Shown: positions 54,880 through 64,000, numbered from the stretch's first letter. The stretch is DNA of 64,000 bases from Kurthia sibirica (GCF_003143975.1 NZ_QFVR01000001.1:297433-361432), one strand, 5' to 3'. Numbers and translations are program-made. Notes: a model not told the origin generated them from the sequence alone.

Positions 54880-56052
54880 ATGGGTAAATTAAATCCGGTC
54901 ATTTGGCTGGTTTTATCAAATCTACTAGTTGTCTTTCTCGGTATCGGTTTAATTGTACCTGTAATGCCTACAATCATGCGAGAAATGAATTTAGATGGTC
55001 AAACCATGGGCTACTTAGTCGCAGCTTTCTCATTCACCCAGCTTTTAATATCACCATTTGCTGGTAAATGGGTCGATCGTTTTGGTAGAAAGAAAATGAT
55101 CGTCATAGGCATGGTGATTTTTGGAATATCAGAATTACTTTTTGCGATGGGTCACACAGTATCACTTCTCTATTTAGCACGTTTTATTGGTGGGGTTAGT
55201 GCAGCCTTTACTATGCCAGCAATTACGGCCTATGTTGCAGATATTACCACGTTGAAACAAAGACCAAAAGCGATGGGGTATGTTTCAGCTGCAATCAATA
55301 CCGGTTTTATCTTAGGTCCGGGATTAGGTGGTTTTTTGGCAGAGGTTGATACGAGATTACCATTTTTTACTGCAGCAGGATTAGGATTTATTGGCGCTCT
55401 TTTCTCTCTTATTTACTTAAAAGAGCCGCATAAGCCAAGCGAGGCAAACAACAAGAAACCATCCGAGGATACGGCAATTACAGGGTGGCGCACACTAGCG
55501 CAGCCACTATATTTCATTCCATTTCTCATCATTTTAATAGCATCATTTGGCCTGGCTGCATACGAAACGATTTATGGGCTTTTTCTTGACCATCAATTTA
55601 GTTTTACCGTAACAGATATCGCTATTCTATTAACGATTAGTGGAGTAGTAGGCACGATTTTCCAACTTTTCTTATTCGATGGGTTAACGAGAAAATTTGG
55701 CGAAATCGGATTGATTCGTCTCTGTCTTTTAATAGCTGCAATCATGATGATTTTCATGATTACAGCAAAATCATTTATGTGGATTTTAACGGTTACTATT
55801 ATTGTATTTCTAACATTTGATTTAATAAGACCAGCACTAACGACTTATTTATCAAAAATTGCTGGTAACGACCAAGGATTTGTCAGTGGGTTAAACTCAA
55901 CTTTTACAAGTATAGGGAATATTATTGGCCCCATTGTAGCCGGAATGTTATTTGACTTCCAGCCACACTCACCCTATGTTTTTTCGATGGTTGTGTTAAC
56001 GATTAGTTTAGTTATTGCCTGTTTTTGGAGAACACCGAAAGAATTCGGTTAG
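54880..56052 (+). CDS. MFS multidrug efflux transporter (Bmr/NorA type)
   Basis: A 390-residue, 12-span proton antiporter. Motif A is GKWVDRFGRKKMIVIGMV (about residues 63-80), the Arg of motif B lies in YLARFIGGVSAAF, and the antiporter motif C is NTGFILGPGLGGFLAE. These mark the DHA1 drug-export group with Bmr, Blt and NorA. It starts at ATG 54880 after AGGAGG. A nitronate monooxygenase gene follows 11 bp later. The substrate range cannot be told. Confidence 0.88.
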   Translation: MGKLNPVIWLVLSNLLVVFLGIGLIVPVMPTIMREMNLDGQTMGYLVAAFSFTQLLISPFAGKWVDRFGRKKMIVIGMVIFGISELLFAMGHTVSLLYLARFIGGVSAAFTMPAITAYVADITTLKQRPKAMGYVSAAINTGFILGPGLGGFLAEVDTRLPFFTAAGLGFIGALFSLIYLKEPHKPSEANNKKPSEDTAITGWRTLAQPLYFIPFLIILIASFGLAAYETIYGLFLDHQFSFTVTDIAILLTISGVVGTIFQLFLFDGLTRKFGEIGLIRLCLLIAAIMMIFMITAKSFMWILTVTIIVFLTFDLIRPALTTYLSKIAGNDQGFVSGLNSTFTSIGNIIGPIVAGMLFDFQPHSPYVFSMVVLTISLVIACFWRTPKEFG

Positions 56053-56063
56053 GGGGATTTCTA

Positions 56064-57077
56064 TTGAGTATTGTTGAAGAACTATGTATGAAGTATCCAA
56101 TTATTCAAGCGCCAATGGCTGGTATTACAACGGTAGATATGGTTGTAGCAAGTTTGGATGCTGGAATATTGGGTTCGATCGGCGCAGGGTATTTGTCAGC
56201 AGAAAAAACACGTGATTTTATTCGCCAAGTGAAAGCACAAACGAATAAACCATTTATGATTAATTTATTTGCTCATGAAATACCACCGGTAGTAAAGCAT
56301 GAAATTGCTATCGCAAGACAAGCGCTGATTGATGCCAATATAGATGACTCTGTGCGCAGAGATGAGATGAAATTATCGAATCCAGTATTTGATGACCAAT
56401 TGGATATCGTAATCGAAGAAGGTGTAGCAGCATGCTCATTTACATTTGGTTTACCGACATATAGTCAATTGCAACAATTAAAAAAGAATAATATTTTTAC
56501 GATTGCTACCGCGACAACAGCGGAAGAGGTATGTGCAATTGACGAGTTAGGCATAGATGCCATTTGTTTGCAAGGACAAGAAGCTGGAGGACATCGTGCA
56601 TCTTTTATCGAACCGCTTCAATATATTCCACTTGATGATTTGTTAAAACAAGCGCAAGCAATAACTACTAAATCGCTTATTGTTGCAGGAGGAATCGCGA
56701 CAAAACAGCAAATTGATCATTATATTGAAATGGGTGTGGATGCCGTAATGATTGGCACACTATTGATTGTTAGTGATGAAAGCAGTGCACCGTCTGCACA
56801 TAAGAAAGCGATTTTAAATGCTTCAAAAGATACCACCGTCATCACGAATGTTTTTTCAGGTAAGGCAGCACGCGGTATTAGCAATAGCTTTATTGACAAA
56901 ATGCGCATGCTTCCAACTGCACCTTTTCCTTATCAAAATGATATGACTAAAGGAATTAGAGCGAGAGCGAAAGCTGCGAATAATGCGGATAATATGTCAT
57001 TATGGGCAGGGTCGTCTTTGTTTTTATGCAAGGGCGGTTCAGTGGCGACAATAATCCAGCGTTTACTATCAGAATAA
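56064..57077 (+). CDS. Nitronate monooxygenase family protein
   Basis: A 337-residue FMN-dependent TIM-barrel enzyme oxidising alkyl nitronates. Motifs: YPIIQAPMAGITTVDMV at the N-terminus, ICLQGQEAGGHRASF with the catalytic His region, and the phosphate-binding VAGGIATKQQIDHYIEMGVD. I chose TTG 56064, 6-7 bases after AGGGGGAT; the longer frame would start inside the MFS gene. It is the second gene of the pair. Confidence 0.86.
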   Translation: MSIVEELCMKYPIIQAPMAGITTVDMVVASLDAGILGSIGAGYLSAEKTRDFIRQVKAQTNKPFMINLFAHEIPPVVKHEIAIARQALIDANIDDSVRRDEMKLSNPVFDDQLDIVIEEGVAACSFTFGLPTYSQLQQLKKNNIFTIATATTAEEVCAIDELGIDAICLQGQEAGGHRASFIEPLQYIPLDDLLKQAQAITTKSLIVAGGIATKQQIDHYIEMGVDAVMIGTLLIVSDESSAPSAHKKAILNASKDTTVITNVFSGKAARGISNSFIDKMRMLPTAPFPYQNDMTKGIRARAKAANNADNMSLWAGSSLFLCKGGSVATIIQRLLSE

Positions 57078-57087
57078 TTGAATAATA

Positions 57088-57129
57088 TAAAACCCCCCTC
57101 TTTTCTAAATTGAAAAGAGGGGGGTTTTA
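57088..57129. terminator. Bidirectional terminator between the monooxygenase gene and fabI
   Basis: AAAACCCCCCTCTTTTC pairs with GAAAAGAGGGGGGTTTT, flanked by A- and T-tracts, between convergent genes. Confidence 0.9.
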
Positions 57130-57133
57130 ATGT

Positions 57134-57916
57134 TTAAATACCTAGGATATTATAACCAGCATCAACATATGTTGTTTCACCTGTAACACCGCTCGAGATA
57201 GGACTTAACATGACAAGCGTCATATTTGCCACTTCTTGTTGTGTGATATTGCGGCGTAGTGGAGCAGTTTCTTCGATTTTATTTAAAATTTGGTTGAAGG
57301 AAGGTACTGCTTTGGCAGAAATAGTTTTCACGGCACCGGCAGAAATAGCATTAACGCGAATATTATCTCGACCGATATCTGCTGCTAAATAACGAACATT
57401 TGCTTCAAGTGCAGCTTTTGCAATACCCATGACATTGTAGCCATCCAAGACACGTTCAGCGCCTAAGTAACTCATCGTAACGATTGAACCCTGATCCGTC
57501 ATATAAGGATGTGCAGCTTTTGCTACAGCAATCAATGAATAAGCACTCGTGTCTTGTGCAAAGGCGTATCCTTCACGAGATGTTTCTAAAAAGCGGTTTT
57601 TCAAATCCTCAGATAATGAAGAAGCTACTGAATGAACGATGCCATGAATGACTTTACGTTCTGTGCCAATTGTGGTGAACGCTTCTTGGATACTGTCATC
57701 ACTATTGACGTCACATTGAACGACTGAGTAAGTTGAAGGATCAACTGTTGACAATAATTTCTCTAGCTTTGAAAGAGAACGTTCTTTGCGATATGTAAAT
57801 GTAATATGAGCACCAGCAGAAAAGAGAGTTTTAGCAATTCCCCATGCAATACTCCGATCATTTGCCACACCCATTACGACGATATTTTTCCCTGTAAAGT
57901 TTAATAAATTTTCCAT
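57134..57916 (-). CDS. fabI: Enoyl-[acyl-carrier-protein] reductase FabI
   Basis: A 260-residue SDR-type enzyme reducing trans-2-enoyl-ACP in fatty acid elongation. The cofactor stretch VMGVANDRSIAWGIAKTL and the catalytic Tyr-x6-Lys arrangement in LDGYNVMGIAKAALEANVRY are diagnostic for FabI rather than general SDRs. The start is ATG 57916 after GGAGG. A FapR box upstream places it in the malonyl-CoA-responsive lipid regulon. Confidence 0.96.
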   Translation of the reverse strand: MENLLNFTGKNIVVMGVANDRSIAWGIAKTLFSAGAHITFTYRKERSLSKLEKLLSTVDPSTYSVVQCDVNSDDSIQEAFTTIGTERKVIHGIVHSVASSLSEDLKNRFLETSREGYAFAQDTSAYSLIAVAKAAHPYMTDQGSIVTMSYLGAERVLDGYNVMGIAKAALEANVRYLAADIGRDNIRVNAISAGAVKTISAKAVPSFNQILNKIEETAPLRRNITQQEVANMTLVMLSPISSGVTGETTYVDAGYNILGI

Positions 57917-57941
57917 AATAGCCTCCTACATATAGTTACTA

Positions 57942-57958
57942 TTAGTACCTGATACTAA
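57942..57958 (-). promoter_or_regulatory. FapR operator of fabI
   Basis: TTAGTACCTGATACTAA is an exact match to the Bacillus FapR consensus as I recall it, 25 bp upstream of the fabI start. Confidence 0.88.
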
Positions 57959-57990
57959 ATTTTAACGTAGAATGTAGGGTAATGCAACTA

Positions 57991-58194
57991 TTATTTTGAT
58001 GATAGACCAAATACATTATTTATGAGAAGTACTGAAAAAAAACTAGAGATAATTGTGATGGAGAAGAAAGCAATTTCACGAACGGTAGTATCCAGTGAAT
58101 AAAGTGGTGCAAAATGGCTAGCAAGTTCGGCGTAAGCAGCACCACAAATTATAAAAAGAGTAATCTGCGTGGCACCGAATAAAATAGATCTCAC
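57991..58194 (-). CDS. Small two-span membrane protein
   Basis: A 67-residue protein with spans near residues 5-24 (ILFGATQITLFIICGAAYAE) and 42-60 (IAFFSITIISSFFSVLLINN). The start is GTG 58194, 6 bases after AAAGGAGGG; the longer frame lacks a site. It lies between fabI and fer on the same strand. I do not recognise the family. The strong binding site supports translation. Confidence 0.7.
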   Translation of the reverse strand: MRSILFGATQITLFIICGAAYAELASHFAPLYSLDTTVREIAFFSITIISSFFSVLLINNVFGLSSK

Positions 58195-58326
58195 AATAAT
58201 CCCTCCTTTTGTAAAATAAAGTATAGGTCTAAGTTCCTCTACCCAATTAACCATTAGTATAAACTGAATTAAAAGAAAATTAAAATAAAAGGTATTAAAA
58301 ATTTAAAATAGTATCATATAAATAAA

Positions 58327-58366
58327 AAATACGAGCAAAGCTAAATAATTAGCTGCTCGCATTCTT
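58327..58366 (-). terminator. fer terminator
   Basis: On the minus strand GCGAGCAGCTAA pairs with TTAGCTTTGCTCGT with a bulge, followed by a T-rich tract. Confidence 0.75.
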
Positions 58367-58374
58367 TAAAATAA

Positions 58375-58647
<273 letters not shown>

Positions 58648-58728
58648 CTACATCAATCTACAACTTTCATTTTAAAACGCTTTTCATTTCATTTCAACCA
58701 TAATAACCGATTCGAGGAGGAATTAACA

Positions 58729-59775
58729 TTGTTTTTTGAACAACTCCTACTGCAAATACATCAAAAGTATGATGGACAAAGAACCGTTTTTTCAGCTTTT
58801 CATTTATTAAAAGGGAAAAAATCGGGTCAAACAATTCAAGATGTCGGGCTTTTTCATGTAAAACCATATTTTCATTTAATGCCTAAGCTATCAAAGGACC
58901 AGTACGCTCAAGCCATTGAGGCACTTGAACAAAAAAAATGGCTGGCGATAGACGAACAGCAAAAAATTTCAGTGACGGCTTTAGGGATGGAATTCATTGA
59001 CACAAATAAAACATATTTTAATGGTTGGTTTCTTCGCGGTCGTGAGCATTTATTTTTTAGCCGACTACAATTAGTTACACAATCCATTTCAAATAGTATA
59101 GCATCTAAGAAGCGTTTTTCACCAATTGTAAAAGAGGAGCAAACGCAAATTTTTGTGCGCCATTATTTATTAACCATTCATTATAACGAAGAGACAGTAA
59201 AGCGAGAATTTCGCAAACAATTGTATTTTGCATTGCAAGAGATGCCGACAACAGAACTTGTGAAAAATCTGATTGTATACCGTTTAACTGGTTTTCAACT
59301 AAGTGGTTGGACATGGAGTCAACTCGCGCAAAAATCCGGGTATACTGAATTAGATTTACACATTCAATTTGTGCATGGATTACATAGTTTATTAGCTATA
59401 ATTTTCGACAATAAACAATTAACATTATTGCAACCATTGTTACAGTCCGTGAAAGTGTCGACAGTATTAACTGAATCGACACAAAAAACAGTTGCACTTC
59501 TAAAAAAAGGATACACACTGGAACAAATTGCTACAATGCGACGTTTAAAGATTAATACAATTGAAGATCATATCGTCGAAATGGCGATGAGCGATCCGAC
59601 TTTTATGATTGACAAGTTTATCTCAAAGGTAAAACTTGATGAAATTTCAACTGTTCTTATGACGGTTTCAGACAAGAAATTGAAACCAATAAAAGATGTA
59701 GTGCCACATATTAGTTACTTTCAAATTAGGCTTGTTTTAGCTTGGAGAGGTGGTCAACAAGATGGGCAGACTTGA
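58729..59775 (+). CDS. ypbB: YpbB, protein with RecQ-type C-terminal helix-turn-helix
   Basis: A 348-residue protein. The C-terminal part TVALLKKGYTLEQIATMRRL and then KINTIEDHIVEMAMSD (about residues 255-290) is the helix-turn-helix (HTH_40 type) usually found at the end of RecQ helicases. The rest has no motif I can name. The start is TTG 58729, 8 bases after GAGGAGG. It overlaps recS by 14 bp, and the neighbour lacks this domain, which suggests a split helicase. Confidence 0.85.
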   Translation: MFFEQLLLQIHQKYDGQRTVFSAFHLLKGKKSGQTIQDVGLFHVKPYFHLMPKLSKDQYAQAIEALEQKKWLAIDEQQKISVTALGMEFIDTNKTYFNGWFLRGREHLFFSRLQLVTQSISNSIASKKRFSPIVKEEQTQIFVRHYLLTIHYNEETVKREFRKQLYFALQEMPTTELVKNLIVYRLTGFQLSGWTWSQLAQKSGYTELDLHIQFVHGLHSLLAIIFDNKQLTLLQPLLQSVKVSTVLTESTQKTVALLKKGYTLEQIATMRRLKINTIEDHIVEMAMSDPTFMIDKFISKVKLDEISTVLMTVSDKKLKPIKDVVPHISYFQIRLVLAWRGGQQDGQT

Positions 59776-61207
59776 GCAGATTTTAAACGATCAATTCGGC
59801 TATTCCTCTTTCCGAGCGGGACAAAAAGAGGTGATAGAGGCCGTGATAAAAGGCCAAGATGTAGTTACCTTACTACCAACAGGAAGCGGTAAATCACTCT
59901 GCTACCAATTGCCTGCTTATGCACTAGCTGGAAGTGTTTTGATTATTTCACCATTATTATCATTGATGCAAGATCAGGTTGAGCAGCTGAAGCTTCTTGG
60001 TGAAAAAAGAGTAATTGCCATTAATTCATTTTTAAACTGGCAAGATAAAAAACTGGCGTTTGCTAATTTATCAGCTTATCGCTTTATTTTCGTGTCGCCA
60101 GAAATGTTAACAACAGAGAATTTCCAACACGCAATTGCCGATGTGAATTTAGCTTTAATTGCCGTAGATGAAGCGCATTGTATCTCACAGTGGGGGTTTG
60201 ATTTTAGACCACAGTACTTAAAAATAGGTCAATTATTTAACAATGCTTCAAGACCGCCGATAATTGCTTTGACGGCTACTGCTACGACAGAAGTTATTGA
60301 TGATATAAAAAAATATTTGTCGATGATGGAACCCTTTGAATGGATTGCTCCTGTTGATCGTAAAAATATTGCGTATCAGCTAGTAAAGTTAGCGCATTCT
60401 GCTGAAAAAATAACTTGGTTGGAAAATAATGTTCAAAATGACAATGGTCCGGGTATTATATATACACAGTCTCGAAAAAGGACGATTGAATTTGCAAATT
60501 TATTGCTGGGAAAAGGCATCCGCGCAGCGGCATACCATGCTGGAATGGAACAGGAAGATCGTCAATTGATTCAGCATCAGTTTTTACATGATGAAATTCA
60601 GTGGATTGTTGCGACAAATGCATTTGGTATGGGGGTACATAAGGCGGATATTCGTCAAGTGATTCATGACCATATTCCAAGTGCTGTAGCAAATTATATG
60701 CAAGAAGTTGGTCGGGCTGGGCGCGATGGACAGCAAGCGCTTGCGACGGTTCTTTACTGTGAGCATGATGAGCAATATACGCAAAACATTGTATTGATGG
60801 ATTATCCTACCCCTTTTCAAATTGAACAATATGCCGTTTTTCAAGCCGCAAATAGGCCTGTTAACGAGATGTTAGACGAGCAACTGATTCGAGAAACCAC
60901 ATTGAGAATATTAATGTATTGGATGGAAGAATTGAAGACTACGCAGGCTGTGATACACCAAATCGATGCACTGATGACCAATAAAGTAGCGGAACTGGGT
61001 CATCTCGTCACTATTTTAATAAACAACGGGTGTATTCGCCAACAGTTAAGCGATTACTTTGGTCAGCAACTGACAGAAAAGCCAGAAAATTGTTGTTCTA
61101 TATGTGGTTTGCAACAAGATATTATTATGAAAAAACAACAAAAAACTACCTATTTTGAAGAAACAATGTCTTGGGAGCAAAGAATGCATGATATATTTCC
61201 TATGTAA
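59762..61207 (+). CDS. recS: RecQ-family ATP-dependent DNA helicase RecS
   Basis: A 481-residue superfamily 2 helicase. Motifs: FGYSSFRAGQKEVIEAV (motif 0), LLPTGSGKSLCYQLP (I), ISPLLSLMQDQVEQL (Ia), VDEAHCISQWGFDFRP (II), ALTATAT (III), AYHAGMEQEDRQ (IV), VATNAFGMGVHKADIR (V) and QEVGRAGRDGQ (VI). Only a short zinc motif CCSICG remains after the core; RQC and HRDC domains are absent, as in the short RecS type. I chose ATG 59762 after AGAGGTGG. Role: replication fork repair with its paralogue RecQ elsewhere. Confidence 0.93.
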   Translation: MGRLEQILNDQFGYSSFRAGQKEVIEAVIKGQDVVTLLPTGSGKSLCYQLPAYALAGSVLIISPLLSLMQDQVEQLKLLGEKRVIAINSFLNWQDKKLAFANLSAYRFIFVSPEMLTTENFQHAIADVNLALIAVDEAHCISQWGFDFRPQYLKIGQLFNNASRPPIIALTATATTEVIDDIKKYLSMMEPFEWIAPVDRKNIAYQLVKLAHSAEKITWLENNVQNDNGPGIIYTQSRKRTIEFANLLLGKGIRAAAYHAGMEQEDRQLIQHQFLHDEIQWIVATNAFGMGVHKADIRQVIHDHIPSAVANYMQEVGRAGRDGQQALATVLYCEHDEQYTQNIVLMDYPTPFQIEQYAVFQAANRPVNEMLDEQLIRETTLRILMYWMEELKTTQAVIHQIDALMTNKVAELGHLVTILINNGCIRQQLSDYFGQQLTEKPENCCSICGLQQDIIMKKQQKTTYFEETMSWEQRMHDIFPM

Positions 61208-61285
61208 TGCATAGCGATTTATTTACATTTCGTATGAGTTTAGTCATAATATAATTATTATCATATAGTGAACAGGGGGATATAC

Positions 61286-62053
61286 ATGTCTCAGAATGAT
61301 TATAAAGAGAGTATAGAAGAACATCGTCAATCAATCGATGTTGAGTCAAAAGGGACGAGTGGAAGACCTACAAGAATGTCCCGTAGTGACAAACGCAATA
61401 ATAATCGTAAACCTAAAAAAAATAAAAATAATTCATTATTAACCGTTTTAGCAGTGCTATTCGTCATGATCCCAGTAGCGATTTTAGTGTACAATTTAGT
61501 ATTCAGCAATGAACCTGAAAAAGCAGTGAAATCAGAAAAAAGTGCTGGGAATGTTATGATTGAAAAAAATAGTGGGGAAAATATTCCGACACCTACGCCA
61601 ACAGTAGATGAAGGTAAAACAACAGATACTCAAGCGAAAGCAGATAAAGATTCGACTGAAAAAAATACAGCTAAAGAAAAAGTCGCTAAAGAAAAAGCAG
61701 CTAAAGAAAAAGCAGACAAAGAAAAAGCAGCTAAAGAAAAAGCAGCTAAAGAAAAAGCAGACAAAGAGAAAGCAGCTAAAGAAAAAGCAGACAAAGAGAA
61801 AGCAGCTAAAGAAAAAGCAGACAAAGAAAAAGCGGATAAAGAAAAAAATACCGAAGCGGTAAATACACAATCAAGCGCCTATAAAAACGCGATTCAAGGT
61901 GGTTATTTACATAATGCGGTTGAAGGCGATACGATTCAAAGTATTTCAATTCGTTATTATGGCAGCGAAGCGATGGTCGATCAAATTAAACAACTAAATG
62001 GTATTAGTGCAGATCGTGTTCCAGCGGGGACAAAGGTCGCTTTATTCAAATAG
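61286..62053 (+). CDS. ypbE: YpbE-like LysM membrane protein with KEKA pentad repeats
   Basis: A 255-residue protein: a basic N-terminal cytoplasmic part with [16 protein letters not shown], one membrane span (about residues 52-70, [19 protein letters not shown]), a charged linker, and a C-terminal LysM domain ([18 protein letters not shown] to [11 protein letters not shown]). The linker contains 12 tandem pentads of the type [10 protein letters not shown] (nt 61670-61849). It probably reaches across the wall as a rigid helix. ATG 61286 follows AGGGGGA. It stands in the recS-ypbE-ypdA order. Confidence 0.88.
   Translation: MSQNDYKESIEEHRQSIDVESKGTSGRPTRMSRSDKRNNNRKPKKNKNNSLLTVLAVLFVMIPVAILVYNLVFSNEPEKAVKSEKSAGNVMIEKNSGENIPTPTPTVDEGKTTDTQAKADKDSTEKNTAKEKVAKEKAAKEKADKEKAAKEKAAKEKADKEKAAKEKADKEKAAKEKADKEKADKEKNTEAVNTQSSAYKNAIQGGYLHNAVEGDTIQSISIRYYGSEAMVDQIKQLNGISADRVPAGTKVALFK
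61670..61849 (+). repeat. Tandem 15-bp coding repeat in ypbE
   Basis: Twelve 15-bp units (GCTAAAGAAAAAGCA and GACAAAGAAAAAGCA variants) encode [10 protein letters not shown] pentads. Copy number is prone to slippage. Confidence 0.92.
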
Positions 62054-62183
62054 TTTTAAAGAAACCTTGTAAATGAACGTTTATTTACAAGGTTTTTCTC
62101 TATTCAGTAGACATAAAATACATGTTATTCGGTCAAAATAAGCGTATAATAATAGGGAATGTTTAAAAGGAGTGACTCTAATT

Positions 62184-63143
62184 ATGCGATATGAAGATGC
62201 TATTATTGTTGGAGGCGGTCCATGTGGACTAGCAGCTGCAATATCTTTACAAGAAATAGGTTTACAACCAATCGTTATTGAAAAGGGGAATATTGTCAAT
62301 GCCATTTTTAATTACCCAACACATCAAACGTTTTTTAGTTCGAGTGAAAAATTAGCCATTGGTGATGTGCCATTTATTATTGAAGAACAAAAACCAAAGC
62401 GCAATCAAGCGCTCGTATATTATCGGGAAGTCGTAAAATTAAAAGAATTAGCAATCCATCGTTTTGAAGCGGTTACTCATGTGAAAAAAGAAGGGCAGCA
62501 CTTCGTTGTTACGACGGATAAGGATATTTATTGTACGAAAAATGTCATTATCGCTACGGGGTATTATGATCATCCAAACTATATGAATATACCTGGGGAA
62601 AATCTCTCGAAAGTGAAACATTACTTTAAAGAGGGTCATCCATATTTTGATACAGATATTTTAATTGTTGGAGGTAAAAACTCGGCAATTGATGCTGGTC
62701 TAGCTTTATATAAAGCCGGTGCTCGCGTAACCGTGGTCTATCGTGGTTCACAATATTCACCTAGTATAAAGCCTTGGGTTTTACCAGACTTTGCTGCATT
62801 AGCAAAAAATGGTGAAGTAAATATGTTATTTGAGACAGATTTGAAAGAAGTTACCGCAACCGAAGCAGTTATTATAGAAAAGGGTGTTGAAAAACGTCTG
62901 AAAAACGACTTTGTTTTTGCCATGACTGGTTATCACCCAGATCATGATTTCATTCGTGAAATGGGCGTTATTGTCGATGAAGAAACAGGGCGTCCTCACT
63001 TTAATGAGGAGACGATGGAAACAAATATTGAGGGGTTATTTATTGCAGGTGTAATCGCTGCAGGGAATAATGCCAATGAAATTTTTATCGAGAATGGTCG
63101 CTTTCATGGTGCGCAAATCGCAGCATGCATTCAAGCGAAATAG
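62184..63143 (+). CDS. ypdA: YpdA, bacillithiol disulfide reductase
   Basis: A 319-residue flavoprotein reducing bacillithiol disulfide with NADPH. The FAD motif VGGGPCGLAAA carries Cys14, the residue tied to activity in the Staphylococcus enzyme. The NADPH motif is LIVGGKNSAIDAGLALYKAG, and the C-terminal FAD motif GLFIAGVIAAGNN. I chose ATG 62184, 11 bases after AAAGGAG; a GTG at 62172 overlaps that site. It is the last gene of the ypbB-recS-ypbE-ypdA block. Confidence 0.93.
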   Translation: MRYEDAIIVGGGPCGLAAAISLQEIGLQPIVIEKGNIVNAIFNYPTHQTFFSSSEKLAIGDVPFIIEEQKPKRNQALVYYREVVKLKELAIHRFEAVTHVKKEGQHFVVTTDKDIYCTKNVIIATGYYDHPNYMNIPGENLSKVKHYFKEGHPYFDTDILIVGGKNSAIDAGLALYKAGARVTVVYRGSQYSPSIKPWVLPDFAALAKNGEVNMLFETDLKEVTATEAVIIEKGVEKRLKNDFVFAMTGYHPDHDFIREMGVIVDEETGRPHFNEETMETNIEGLFIAGVIAAGNNANEIFIENGRFHGAQIAACIQAK

Positions 63144-63870
63144 AAGCTTAGCACTACACTACGTGTTGAGACACGAAGAAAATAGCTTATTTACGAGCTA
63201 TTGGCTATGTAGATTTGTTTGAATTTAGCGTTGATTATAGCAATTAATATATTCTTCGACACTATTGATCAGATAGGCATTTATTGTACGATAAGTAGGG
63301 TTAAGGGAGAATGTAGAGTGGAATGAACCGCTTCAACTGGGGAATTATCAATGAGTGTGTCTTGCAGGACATACGCATGGTAATTCCTTTTTCTTTTACA
63401 GCCTGTTGATAGCTGTAAAATTACACCTTTCCGAAAACGTAGGGAAGCTGGTTTAATGTATTGAGCACAAATGCGCTCTCTTGTTTACAGCCGATTATTT
63501 GGGCAATTCCTTTGCTATTACAGAAATCAATACTACTCGAAAGGATACATCATTGGTTGATTCATCCAACCACAATGCCTTGGTTTTTCGATAGCTTGAT
63601 CTCTATTTATGCCACTTACATAGTTCAACTATGCATTGATCTCGTTTAACCTTTTTGTTCGAAGTACGCTCAATTTCCCAACTAACTCATGACTATTTTG
63701 GTGCTATTTCCACTCCAATTCCTTGTCCTTTAAAATTTTTTTCACTGGAATACAGACTCATTTCATTTCCAATACGCTCGTTTTTATTTTTTAGGGTGAC
63801 TAACTCTTGTAACCATAAAAAGACACCTCCATTAAAGAGGGCACTGAAAAAGTCCACTTATGCACAGAAA
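63144..63870. other. Gene-poor stretch, probably insertion-element debris
   Basis: No intact frame with a binding site was found on either strand. On the minus strand near 63660-63830 broken frames read LWLQELVTLKNKNERIGNEM and SLYSSEKNFKGQGIGVEIA, which look like old coding sequence of unknown family. GGCACTGAAAAAGTCC (63840-63855) resembles ends I associate with IS1182-type elements; this is uncertain. Confidence 0.35.
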
Positions 63871-64000
63871 AGTGAGGACAGGAACGAATTTCGTTCCTGT
63901 CCTCGCTTTTCCTCGTAGCCGTTGATTCCGTTCCGGCGGACGCTTTTCGCGGGCACGGCTCCAGCCTTCTCCCTCGCTTCGCTCAGTCCGGGTGCTTCCG
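63871..64000. repeat. Second class of hairpin plus GC-rich module repeat (cut by the window edge)
   Basis: GAGGACAGGAACGAA (63874-63888) and its complement (63890-63904) form a 15-bp palindrome. It is followed by a GC-rich module (CGGCGGACGCTTTTCGCGGG) that recalls the module of the MITE-like copies but differs in sequence. Confidence 0.55.

Noticed and set aside
61532..61870. Long antisense frames rich in Phe, Ser and Ala, and a CRISPR-like look of regular repeats
   Set aside because: They are the complement of the KEKA pentad array in ypbE; the units are contiguous with no spacers and lie in a coding frame.

Overview
The window reads as a chromosomal segment of an AT-rich Firmicute of the Bacillales, most likely a Planococcaceae member. 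Gene order matches several Bacillus subtilis blocks: lexA-yneA-yneB-ynzC-tkt, yneF, yqkD-yqkE-yqkF-nudF, fur-xerD-deoB, scpA-scpB, rluB-resABCDE, and fer/ypbB-recS-ypbE-ypdA. The bacillithiol-linked reductase YpdA fits the same group. The sporulation genes that sit in these blocks in spore formers (dacB, spmA and spmB between scpB and rluB; spoVAF before lysA) are absent. That points to a non-sporulating lineage such as Kurthia, but the genus is inferred from synteny, not proven.

Layout. 1-4.4 kb: the end of an iron-siderophore ABC importer (ATPase cut by the window edge, two FecCD permeases), a lone degenerate ABC ATPase and a thiol peroxidase. 4.4-5.8 kb: a cobalamin riboswitch with no intact gene behind it, then a decayed ISL3-type element. 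5.8-9.7 kb: a BusR-like regulator (GntR plus RCK_C) followed by the glycine-betaine importer opuAA-AB-AC. 10-15.6 kb: a YjgB-like lipoprotein and two tandem secreted 5'-nucleotidases. 15.8-20.1 kb: lexA, the divergent SOS operon yneA-yneB-ynzC, and tkt. 20.4-25.5 kb: a complete sialic-acid operon, nanE-nanA-SSS transporter-nanK-RpiR regulator, lying between tkt and yneF.

26-35 kb: yqkD, yqkE, yqkF, nudF, fur, xerD, deoB, pdp, lysA and a 33-residue membrane peptide. 35-45 kb: ribT, DUF309 gene, scpA, scpB, rluB and the cytochrome c maturation and redox-sensing operon resABCDE. 46-51.4 kb: FMN riboswitch with ribU; a four-gene operon (acyl-CoA dehydrogenase, SDR, TetR regulator, APH-type kinase) that resembles the human ACAD10/11 fusion enzymes split into separate genes; and bioY with a BirA box. 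51.6-58.6 kb: trhO, a LysR regulator, a metallophosphoesterase, an MFS exporter with a nitronate monooxygenase, fabI with a FapR box, and fer. 58.7-63.1 kb: ypbB, recS, ypbE and ypdA. The last 0.85 kb has no intact gene.

Two repeat families thread through the gaps. One is a MITE-like element of up to about 255 bp, with matching ends and a 15-bp hairpin, in four copies (10.2, 33.5, 45.0 and 52.7 kb). The other is a set of decayed ISL3-type elements (4.95, 9.8, 20.2 and 45.2 kb). Regulation is unusually legible: cobalamin and FMN riboswitches, LexA boxes, a FapR box, a BirA box, and candidate PerR, TetR, NanR and BusR operators. All calls were made by eye; no database search or composition calculation was run.
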